Shown: one piece after another, positions 18,383 through 28,400 of the stretch
How positions within the stretch are numbered: position 1 is the stretch's first letter
Layout of the letters: every line of letters starts with the position of its first letter
Assembly (NCBI GenBank): GCA_903813345.2
Contig: CAIIXF020000006.1
Span: 11,538,348 to 11,602,347, forward strand
DNA from: Owenia fusiformis
Taxonomy: Eukaryota > Annelida > Polychaeta > Sabellida > Oweniidae
Direction: 5' to 3'
Length of the DNA: 64,000 nucleotides
The notes under the pieces: generated by a model
The model's input: the letters and a program-made list of their open reading frames with translations, nothing else
Database searches by the model: none
Told to the model about the DNA's origin: nothing
Position numbers and translations under genes: made by a program

Positions 18383-20177
18383 AGGGTACTTTATATTTAC
18401 ATACATTTCCCTTCAAATATTTGGCAACCCTTACTTCACCATTATTTAGATACATGACTTATAAAACCTGTTTTTGTTTGAATTTTTATATGCATTACGT
18501 TTAATGGAAAAAATACCTTCTATCCTAAACAGGCTACTACATGAAGTCTTATGGGGTGGTTAAGATTGCCAAACTTTTATACAGGAGTGTAGCTTACGGA
18601 AGTGAAAGGGACAGCCAAACATTTGCAAATCAATATCTTGCATTTATTCTGTAAATTCGAAATGCCCAGCGCATATGGGTGAATAAAAAAGGCACAAGGC
18701 GAACAATATGGCACCCTTAAAAAGAATATCAGTATGACTATATGTAAAACTTATGATTATGGTTAGTTTGTAATCTTTGGAGATTGTTGAGACATAATCA
18801 AAAATGGATACCTTAAGATTTACCCAGCATGCCCAAAAACTAAGCGCTGATTTTATGGTTCTAGGTCTTCTAGGAATCGAGTTCAAAATGTAATTTAGGT
18901 GGTCCAGCTGTTGGCCCAACTGATCACAACTTGGAGGTTGACCCCAAAATGTTACCCCTTATTTTGGAATTATTTTCTTTCTTAATACATGTAATGTTTT
19001 TGAATTGTTCAGATAGCGTTCAATTTGTGAAATAAACCTGTATAGTATGTGCATTAAAGATTTCAGAGAAATCATGTTTTTTCTCCGACTCTGAGCATGA
19101 GAAAATTCAAGATTTGACCTTAATTGAACTATTCCAAAATAAGAGTGGTGTATGTTGGGGGGTTAATCTATAGCCCACAAGGGTGTGATAATAAAAATGA
19201 ACAAAACATTGAATATTAATTTCTTCTGTAGAGTCACTACTACATGCTTCTATTATTTGTGCATCTCCTATATTAAACTCTGCCTTAATGCAGTTCATAT
19301 CTCACCAGTGTTCTCAACACTCATATATCCTATAGTACAATTTAATATTCATTGACATTTCCTCAGCCATATTTATATATAAATATATACATTATATCAT
19401 TTACATTTTTTTCAACAATAAATTTACAAGCTTGAATTGAAAACTACATAATATATACATTTCCTTATCGTAGCTGATATGTTGTTGGCATTGACAAGCA
19501 CTGACCCAAAATATGAGAACGTTCCATCATGAAATTTGAAAAAATTGGAAAATGATTGCCATGACAACCTCAGTGTAACTTTGAATAAGGAATAACAATA
19601 TACAGTATAATATACTATTTAATTAAGTTCAAAATAAAACAGATTGAATCTGAAATTTTATGTTTGCAAATAAACAAACCCAGTTTAGAATTACTATAAA
19701 CTAAGACAATAAAATAAGAGAATTTTCAAACTGTTCTTAAAACTTGTACAGTAGGCCTAATATACATTTTCAAAACAGTCATCAATGCATTATTATTATT
19801 TAAATGTTTAATACAGTAATATCAAGTCAATAACATAATCAAAATACTTTTTTGAAAATTGAGTTAGTATCGTGCTGCATGAGGACAATACAAAAAGAGG
19901 TTGGAGTAAAATGTTACTGAATTCACTTATTCCACCTTTTAATAATAAATAATACAAGACTGAGTGCGATTTATTGGCATCAAAATCTCAGTATGGAAAA
20001 TACAGGATATTCAGTATTAAATAAATAAAATAAAGAAGAGCAAACATATAATATGAAAAATAATTTCTGAAAATATAGTAACTAGCAATTACACATCAAG
20101 ACTCAAGAGACAATTTTATGGCTATATACCTGCACACAATCCAATGTGAAAAATTGAACATTCAGGTATATTATTGT

Positions 20178-20418
20178 ATTCCATACCCACTGAGGTACAT
20201 AACAAAAAGGAATCTATAGTGTAACTAGTGGATACAGGCTCATTTACGAAAGAAAAATTATATTTCAAACTTATGCTGTATATTTTAAATTTTAATGTTA
20301 ATTCATTGATCTAAAAACTACTTTTTTAGACTAAGAAAAAGCATACCTAAAGTAAGTTTTTGAATTTTGGAACATCATAAGATAAAATGTACCTAGAACC
20401 TCAGTAGGTATGGAATAC
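20178..20418. mobile_element. MITE family A, copy 1
   Basis: The left end ATTCCATACCCACTGAGGT is repeated in reverse complement at the right end (ACCTCAGTAGGTATGGAAT, about 20400-20418). A second copy with the same ends lies at 40523-40806, and in both places the same kind of palindrome follows on the right. Confidence 0.72.
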
Positions 20419-20428
20419 GTCTACCGGT

Positions 20429-20560
20429 TTAGGATACAGAGTTTATCCCTCGGGAAATATGTGTATCTCCCTTGGATCCCTGCAATCCCTCGGGAGATAC
20501 ACATATTTTCGTTAGGATAAACCCTGTATCCAAAACCTCCCAGTACATAACCCTTATATA
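20429..20560. repeat. Palindrome beside MITE family A, copy 1
   Basis: Near-perfect hairpin: GGATACAGAGTTTATCCCTC on the left pairs with GAGG...GGATAAACCCTGTATCC on the right, with GAGATACACATA words between. Similar palindromes occur at about 40835-40920 and 39002-39180. Confidence 0.75.
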
Positions 20561-20927
20561 TTCTAAAGTCTCAATCATTATGAGATATGTAGGCCTTAAA
20601 TAGCCCATCAGGATGAATATCCTGCATATGTACCCACACATGTCGTTTGCTGTGTAGATTTTACACAGATGTCTATGTTCTAATGAGATGACTTACATGT
20701 AAGTGGTACACTCTTCCCAAAAAGTTTGCTAACTGTAGTCCCCTTATAGACCATGCTTTTCGATGCTTAATCCATTGAAGACTTTTGGTTTCCAAACTTA
20801 TGGAGAGGAATGTATTATTGTCAGTATTTAACAAATATAATACTTTGTCTATAACTACTGGAAGAGATCACTCCGTATATACTCATGAGTTGCAACTTGC
20901 AAGTCACATAGGTTAATGCTGAGATCA

Positions 20928-21403
20928 CAGATATGACCCTTTAACACAGAAAATATATACATTGACAGTATTATGTCTCAGATACAACCCTTTAAAGAGG
21001 CATTTAAAACATACATTGACAGTATTATGTCTCAGATACAACCCTTTAAAGAGGCATTTAAAACATACATTGACAGTATTATGTCTCAGATACAACCCTT
21101 TAAAGAGGCATTTAAAACATACATTGACAGTATTATGTCTCAGATACAACCCTTTAAAAGAGGCATTTAAAACATACATTGACAGTATTATGTCTCAGAT
21201 GCAGGCCTTTAAAGAGGCATTTAAAACATATGTTGACAGTATTATGGCTCAGATACGACCCTTTAAAGAGGCATTTAAAACATACGTTGACAGTATTATG
21301 TCTCAGATACGACCCTTTAAAGAGGCATTTAAAACATACGTTGACAGTATTATGTCTCAAATACGACCCTTTAAAGAGGCATTCAAAACATACGTTGACA
21401 GTA
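20928..21403 (+). repeat. 54-bp minisatellite, left segment
   Basis: About eight head-to-tail units of 54 bp containing GACAGTATTATGTCTCAGAT and CCCTTTAAAGAGGCATTTAA. The first unit is degenerate. The unit has no stop in two plus frames and one minus frame, so long open frames appear on both strands. The array is interrupted at 21404 by a MITE and resumes at 22286. Confidence 0.95.
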
Positions 21404-22285
21404 CAGTAGAACCTGCAAAGTGGAACACCTCTATAAGTGGAACACCTCGCAAGTGGAACACTTTTTCAAAGTCCTGTTTTAGAAACCCATTGACTTAATG
21501 TTAATTGAACCTCTGTAAGTGGAACACCTCCAAACTTGAACAGTGAACACCCCATATTGAAAAATTAACCTGCTAAGTGGAACAGTCAATTTTCCATAAA
21601 TTTCAATTTCAATTCGTGATACTTATGTAAACAGAATTAAACTCCTACAGTGATGTCTGGGTATGAAAACAGGTAATAACGTGATAATTGGCAAATTAGA
21701 ATTTTAACAGATTACCATGTAGCAAAATTGGATTAACCTCCTGTAGAGATCAACATGTGATGCTACCACTAATTAATTTGATAATCAGTAAATTAGGATT
21801 TTATAAGTTTATCATTCATGAAATTGGATTAACCTCCTGTAGAGATGGACATGTAATTCTACCACTAATTAATACCCCTTGCTGTTTGTTGACTTGATAA
21901 GTAAGATTAAGAATGTCAGTTAAAAACAAATGAATTATAAGCAGTAGGAACTAGTCTTTAAAACTTAATTGCCAAATCTTTGTGCCTGAGACTGACAGAA
22001 TGAGGAGGATTAAGAATGTCAGAAAATGTTTTTGGCAGAATGAGGAGGAATAAGAATGTCAGAAAACATTTTTGGCAGAATGAGGAGGATTAAAGATGTC
22101 AGATACCTTTTTGAGTAAAACAAATGGATAATTAATGGTGTATAGCTGCGCTGCAATGAACAGAGAATCATATTTCCAGTGATACATATAAACCCTATAT
22201 TTCATTTTGCATGTTCTTTAAACCTCCACAAACCCTAACGCTTTTTGGCAGAACGGAGGGTGTTCCACTTACACAGGTTCTTCTG
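21404..22285. mobile_element. 882-bp pogo/Tigger-like element inserted into the 54-bp array
   Basis: The left end CAGTAGAACCTGCAAAGTGG and the right end in reverse complement CAGAAGAACCTGTGTAAGTG are flanked by TA (21402-21403, 22286-22287). Removing the element and one TA restores the array unit GACAGTATTATGTC exactly. The interior has sub-repeats (GGCAGAATGAGGAGGA, three times at about 21998-22090) and no long reading frame, so it is non-autonomous. Confidence 0.9.
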
Positions 22286-23664
22286 TATTATGTCTCAGAT
22301 ACGACCCTTTAAAGAGGCATTTAAAACATACGTTGACAGCATTATGTCTCAGATACGACCCTTTAAAGAGGCATTTAAAACATACGTTGACAGTATTATG
22401 TCTCAGATACGACCCTTTAAAGAGGCATTTAAAACATACGTTGACAGTATTATGTCTCAGATACGACCCTTTAAAGAGGCATTTAAAACATACGTTGACA
22501 GTATTATGTCTCAGATACGACCCTTTAAAGAGGCATTTAAAACATACGTTGACAGTATTATGTCTCAGATACGACCCTTTAAAGAGGCATTTAAAACATA
22601 CGTTGATAGTATTATGTCTCAGATACGACCCTTTAAAGAGGCATTTAAAACATACGTTGACAGTATTATGTCTCAGATACGACCCTTTAAAGAGGCATTT
22701 AAAACATACGTTGACAGTATTATGTCTCAGATACGACCCTTTAAAGAGGCATTTAAAACATACGTTGATAGTATTATGTCTCAGATACGACCCTTTAAAG
22801 AGGCATTTAAAACATACGTTGATAGTATTATGTCTCAGATACGACCCTTTAAAGAGGCATTTAAAACATACGTTGATAGTATTATGTCTCAGATACGACC
22901 CTTTAAAGAGGCATTTAAAACATACATTGACAGTATTATGTCTCAGATACGACCCTTTAAAGAGGCATTTAAAACATACGTTGACAGTATTATGTCTCAG
23001 ATACGACCCTTTAAAGAGGCATTTAAAACATAGGTTGACAGTATTATGTCTCAGATACAACCCTTTAAAGAGGCATTTAAAACATAAGTTGACAGTATTA
23101 TGTCTCAGATATGACCCTTTAAAGAGGCATTTAAAACATACGTTGACAGTATTATGTCTCAGATACGACCCTTTAAAGAGGCATTTAAAACATACGTTGA
23201 TAGTATTATGTCTCAGATACGACCCTTTAAAGAGGCATTTAAAACATACGTTGATAGTATTATGTCTCAGATACGACCCTTTAAAGAGGCATTTAAAACA
23301 TACGTTGATAGTATTATGTCTCAGATACGACCCTTTAAAGAGGCATTTAAAACATACGTTGACAGTATTATGTCTCAGATACAACCCTTTAAAGAGGCAT
23401 TTAAAACACACATTGACAGTATTATGTGTCAGATACAACCCTTTAAAGAGGCATTTAACACATATATTGATAGTATTATGTCTCAGATACAACCCTTTAA
23501 AGAGGCAATTAAAACATGCATTGACAGTATTATGTCTCAGATGCAGGCCTTTAAAGAGGCATTAAAAATATACATTGACAGTATTATGTCTCAGATACAA
23601 CCCTTTAGAGAGGCATTTAAAACATACATTGATAGTATTATGTCTCAGATACAACCCTTTAAAG
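22286..23664 (+). repeat. 54-bp minisatellite, right segment
   Basis: About 25 units, very homogeneous between 22290 and 23350 (mostly single-base differences such as ATACGT/ATACAT and GACAGT/GATAGT) and more variable at the right end. 54 bp equals 18 codons; plus-frame translation repeats YVDSIMSQIRPFKEAFKT. I regard this as repeat-driven, not as a gene. Confidence 0.95.
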
Positions 23665-24228
23665 GGTGACGCATATCGCTTAGCAAATCGAACGCTCGTT
23701 TGTGGTGTTGCTCACCGTTTAGTATAAAAGGCCCGATCCCGGAATAATACTCTAGGGTTCACAGGTTTGAGGTCATTGTGTCAACACCTCTAACTGTTAT
23801 ATAGCATAAGTATATTATAGATCGTCACACATTTATAAAAGGGTGATTTTTATTTTGACAAATCAATTCCACATTTATGGGTGAAGTTTCAGGATCTTTT
23901 ATTTGTGTACAATAAGGAAAAATTGGCATCTAAACTTCCCCATAACGTAATAGGACACAGCTTTGCATATGAAATATCCGACAAATGAAACAAAGCAAGA
24001 CAAACCGGTTTCTAATACAAGGATTTATATTGGCTGTTGTACATGTATTCTTTGAACGCAATCACTCTTTGGATAACGTTTTCAAAATCATTATAAACGG
24101 ATTACTTTATCTCAAAGACAATTTCAATAAACTGGATTTTACAGAACTCCCCTTATTTCTTAAAAGTGGACTGATCCAGTTGATTCGCCTGGAGCCGCCA
24201 TATTGTTTTTATACGGGATGCTAATCGG
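23665..24228. mobile_element. 564-bp insertion in the 54-bp array, 12-bp flanking repeat
   Basis: The array stops after AACCCTTTAAAG (23653-23664) and restarts with the same 12 bases (24229-24240), as expected for a target-site duplication around an inserted segment. The insert begins GGTGACGCATATCGC, has a TATAAAAGG word near 23722, and contains a plus-strand open frame of 79 codons (23985-24224). I see no TIRs and no recognisable domain. Confidence 0.6.
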
Positions 24229-24321
24229 AACCCTTTAAAGAGGCATTTAAAACATACATTGACAGTATTATGTCTCAGATACAACGCTTTAAAGAGGCAT
24301 TTAAACATACATTGACAGTAT
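24229..24321 (+). repeat. 54-bp minisatellite, terminal remnant
   Basis: Nearly two further units (CCCTTTAAAGAGGCATTTAA and the GACAGTATTATG word) beyond the insertion, ending in the array's last degenerate copy. Confidence 0.9.
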
Positions 24322-24723
24322 TGTGAAAATGTTTCAAGCAATAGAGTCTATCAGTCTGACGTTTAGATAGAATGTAGGGCAATGAACCCTACCATTATTG
24401 TATTTTAAAGTAATCCTTGCTAGACCATTTCTCTCCTGATTGGTAGCTACTTCAGCCTTCTTGTAGCAATTATGACAGTGGTTTAATTGATTTCGGAAAC
24501 TATATTGCACCATCAGTTGTGGCCTTGATGAGTCCCTGCGATAGCTTATACATCTACAACCTTTATAATGACCTTAAAATAGTAGCCCTCATAAATCTAT
24601 GTAGCCATGATGTATTTAATTGTTCATTAGTTCTGGGATTAGAGTCTCTCTGAAAAAGATCTTCCCAGTTGACCTGAAATATCAAATTGGTGCTTTTTGG
24701 TCCAAATCAGGGACTTTTTTGTA

Positions 24724-24881
24724 TCAAACTTGCATTTCCAGGATTTCACATGCCTTCACCTTTCTAGTGTATATCCTCTCATCCAATCTTATCAATGATG
24801 ATCTCTTGTCAATAAGCCCTTTACTTCCAAAGTTTTCAGGGACATCAATCACCTTAAGTTTAAACTTATCATAAGTAGTTC
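24724..24881 (-). other. Unassigned minus-strand open segment, exon-like
   Basis: Read on the minus strand, CACCCAG|GAACTACT could be an acceptor. It is followed by 52 codons with protein-like composition (including KLKVIDVPENFGSKGLID and RIYTRKVKACEILEMQV) ending in TGA at 24724. No family recognised. The plus strand is also open here, so this may be an old transposon fragment rather than an exon. Confidence 0.25.
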
Positions 24882-24902
24882 CTGGGTGAAATATTTTTTA
24901 AC

Positions 24903-24908
24903 TTTAAT
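24903..24908 (-). terminator. Possible poly(A) signal ATTAAA for the STAC-like gene
   Basis: First common poly(A) hexamer variant seen on the minus strand past the STAC-like stop and the 39-bp array, about 460 bases downstream of the stop. Confidence 0.3.
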
Positions 24909-24989
24909 TAATCCCTGGTCAGGCCTCAGATATTAGACCTAATTTTTGGGAATCAGTCTTCCATTAGATTCTTAGAAAGTCAGATCTCT

Positions 24990-25395
24990 GTCATAAATTT
25001 GACCTTATTTACCCAAGATCAGGCCTCAGTCATAAATTTGACCTTATTTATCTAAGGTCAGGCCTCAGTCATAAATGTGACCTTATTTATCCAAGGTCAG
25101 GCCCCAGTCATAAATCTGACCTTATTTACCCAAGGTCAGGCCTCAGTCATAAATTTGACCTTATTAACCAAAGGTCAGGCCTCAGTCATAAATTTGACCT
25201 TATTTATCCAAGGTCAGGCCTCAGTCATTAATTTGACCTTATTTACCCAAGGTCAGGCCTCAGTCATAAATGTGACCTTATTTATCCAAGGTCAGGCCTC
25301 AGTCATATATTTGACCTGATTTATCCATGGCCAGACCTCCATCAGATATTTGACCTAATGTATCCAAGGTCAGACTTCAGTCAGGTATTTCATTG
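24990..25395 (-). repeat. 39-bp minisatellite starting at the STAC-like stop codon
   Basis: On the minus strand the unit is TGACTGAGGCCTGACCTTGG plus ATAAATAAGGTCAAATTTA. About ten units run from the last codons of the STAC-like gene (CTGACTGAAGTCTGACC, where GTC TGA is Val-stop) into the 3' UTR. The unit next to the gene is the most divergent. 39 bp is 13 codons, and the plus strand is therefore open over 25077-25319. Confidence 0.9.
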
Positions 25396-25471
25396 GACAC
25401 ATAGTTCTTTTATCTCTAGTTCTTATAAGCACCATTCCATGCTGATCTTCCTCAGACATCTGGATGACAAT
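25370..25471 (-). CDS. Stac: STAC-like terminal exon (end of second SH3)
   Basis: Acceptor TTTTTCAG|ATTGTC, 33 codons IVIQMSEEDQHGMVLIRTRD then KRTMCPMKYLTEV and TGA. Corresponds to the end of the second SH3 of STAC proteins. The stop codon lies in the first unit of a 39-bp minisatellite. Confidence 0.88.
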   Translation of the reverse strand: MVIQMSEEDQHGMVLIRTRDKRTMCPMKYLTEV

Positions 25472-28400
25472 CTGAAAAAATAAAGGTACTTGGTATTCAA
25501 TATAGATGCACGGTATTTAATATAGATGCATGGCGTGTCAGTTTGTACTATGCAGGACATACTATGCATAAAATTTGATATGGATGTTTGAGGTTGAATG
25601 ACTGCATACTGTATTTTATCCAAGTGGTTAATTTGCCAAATGGTCAAATGTGATAATTTTAATTTTCTTAATGACACGAAACTTTCCATTGGATAACATT
25701 ATGAAGATAATACTTCTGAACCTAACAAAAATTAGGCAATAGGCAAAATTACCACTTAATGTACTGTATTTATAAGTGTAATTGTTCAGATCAACATATT
25801 ATTTGATATCAAAACTATTTACCTGATCCCTGTGTAGTTTCACCCCATTATCTCCCTCATTCAGCTGCAGACTGTGGGTAACTTGGCATACCTTCTCTCC
25901 ATAATTTATGCGCTCCACATAGGATGCTGGGAAGAAACCTACTCTGCCATTGCATTTACCCTAAATTGAAAAGTCAATTTATCACTCAACTCAAAACAAA
26001 ACAAAATAGGTATTTTATTCTAAAGTGAAATAACTTATTATAAGACCCTTATAAGTGATGACAATAGGTTCATTTTTGCATGACTGTTTCATAAGAATGA
26101 AAGAGGGTCTACCACCAAATTGAGTAATTGAGTATATGGTTCATGAAGAGATGTATAATTACTTTCCTACTCAATGTCAGGATTTAATAATGCATACAAA
26201 TATGTTTTGCAATGTAAAGTATAAGTGGAAAAAGACTTGCCCCCCCATATACACTTACCTTCCACCAATCTGGGTCTGAGGTCTCTAATGTACTAACCCT
26301 CCAACCTGCCCTGGAACATACAATAAACTTTTAATATATACTCGTACATGTAGTTCACTTGTAATTTCAAAACTTATTGTTTTTACACTCCACCCTGAAA
26401 TGAAATTACTTTCAAATTTTGACTTGAGTTATAGACTCTTAATCTCCAAATAAGAAACTTTTCTTCAACAATTAAGTATTATAGATATCTTATTATAAAG
26501 AGATGAAAGCTTACTTGATTTCCAGATCATCTTTCTCCCTTGGTTTAAAGGTGAACATGACAACATAGAGATTTGTCGGGAATTGCCTGGGGGAGCCGCG
26601 GGAACCAGACTGAAAATTGGGCAAAAATAACATCACTTTATGAATTGATGAATAATAACTAGTGAGGTACACTCAACCTGTACATATTGATTACTTAATT
26701 CTAACTGAATAGAGCAAGAACATATAAATTGACTAGAGATATCAGCAAATTGTTTAGAAAGTGTCAAAATGTGGAAATATTGAAGCTTATTTTGTTATGA
26801 CATAATTGTTACACTGAAATTTAACTTGGATACAACTCAGATTAGTATTTTAATTTTTCATAATAATAAACTTATTAAGGTGCCAAATGTTCAACTTTAA
26901 TGTTAATGTTAAAGGATTGGTATCGATATGGTGAACTGGATTCAACCATGCTTTTCTCTTAAACCAATTATTGAAATATTCTGTAAAAGAGTAACAGTCA
27001 CTGATTGACAACAATTTAATGCTTAGACCTCTCAATATTATAGTTATACAAAGGAAAATTTGGTTGATTAAACAAAAAGTATTCAAAAAATTAAAACAAA
27101 AACCCCAACAATTGCAATATTGAGAGACCTAAACACGTTATTCATCTGACGTTTTGTTCCAATGGTTCGGATAGATGTTTCTTTTCATTCCGAACATTTG
27201 TGTCTGATGTGTTTTCTAAAACAATATAGAGAAAAGTATATATATTTATTTCAAATTATATTGTTACCATTCAAAGGATGATCATTAGATTGACGATGTG
27301 TGAAATTTTCAGAATTTTTTGATGACTGGTTTAATAGAAACCTGTGTTCAATTCAGTTCGCCATATCGATACCAATCCTTTAAAAAAAATTACTTACAGG
27401 AACAGGGGAGAGCCTCGGGGAAGATGAGTTGCTGCCTTGTAGGGAGCGATCGTACCAATCCTCAATTTCTAATGAGTTTGATCTATTATTAGACCACCTC
27501 TTCCTGGGATGAACTGGACTCTGGGGTGCTACAAGGAAAGTTGCTTAATTCTAAGATGTTTATCTTCATAACTATCTGTAGCATACAACAAGGTAAGTAT
27601 TACATTTGAGTTGTAATTGCATTTTACTATACAGAATATCTAAATGTCTTGTATTATTTTTTATTGTATATTTTCATTATTTTATACACAATTAATTCAT
27701 GTTTATTTTTTTAATCAATTTACAATAGCAAAATCAATATCTTCTATATTATATAACTATATTTATTGACAAAGGTACGAGTAAAACAAAATAAATCAAA
27801 AGCAATCTGCAATGAAAATATATTCTAAGTAAATAAAGTTGCATCGCATTGTACACATACATTGTCATCACTAAACCCTAAAATGGAAATCATCAAACAA
27901 ATGCATTGTACAGTAAAACCTTTGTGTGCAAACTCCTTTCTAAATCCATGTATTATAGTCTATTATCTAGGTTGGAACACACTCCACTATAAGCTATAAG
28001 AAAAGTTTTGGTAGTTAAAAAAGTGTTTGCAGTAAACATATTTTACTGTACAATATAAAATATATTTCAAAATGTAACAATTTCCTGAAACCAAAATGAA
28101 GTTGAATGCAACAAAATGCAGAGAGAATGTGAAGCAGGCAGTTTACAAAGTGAGGTCAAGATCAGTCAAGGTCATGGGGTTATAGTAAAGGTCAAGGTCA
28201 CTAACCAAATGTGAGAAAAGGTCATGGTCAATATTAGACTTGTTTTACACGTCACAGGGGTTCAGTTAATTGGGGTTGAGTCATCATACTGAAACACAAT
28301 CATAATACTGAAAGGAGCTTTAAAACACCATTTAGAATATTTTAATTTGATTTTGATATATTCTATATCCTTTTCAGTACAAAATGATTCAGTATAATGC

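Larger units (their letters stand above)
18400..20927. other. Convergent intergenic region, left part
   Basis: AT-rich DNA between the 3' ends of ANAPC2 and the STAC-like gene. Apart from a MITE (20178-20418) and the adjacent palindrome (20430-20560) I see no gene. Short open frames have no family features. Confidence 0.5.

Noticed and set aside
22245-23565. Very long open frames on both strands (up to 410 codons) with perfect 18-residue repeats
   Set aside because: They follow from a stop-free 54-bp unit; three frames are open at once, and the array is broken by insertions. No start context, splice sites or domain.
20928-23664. Possible CRISPR-like array
   Set aside because: Units are head-to-tail with no unique spacers, and the DNA is clearly eukaryotic.
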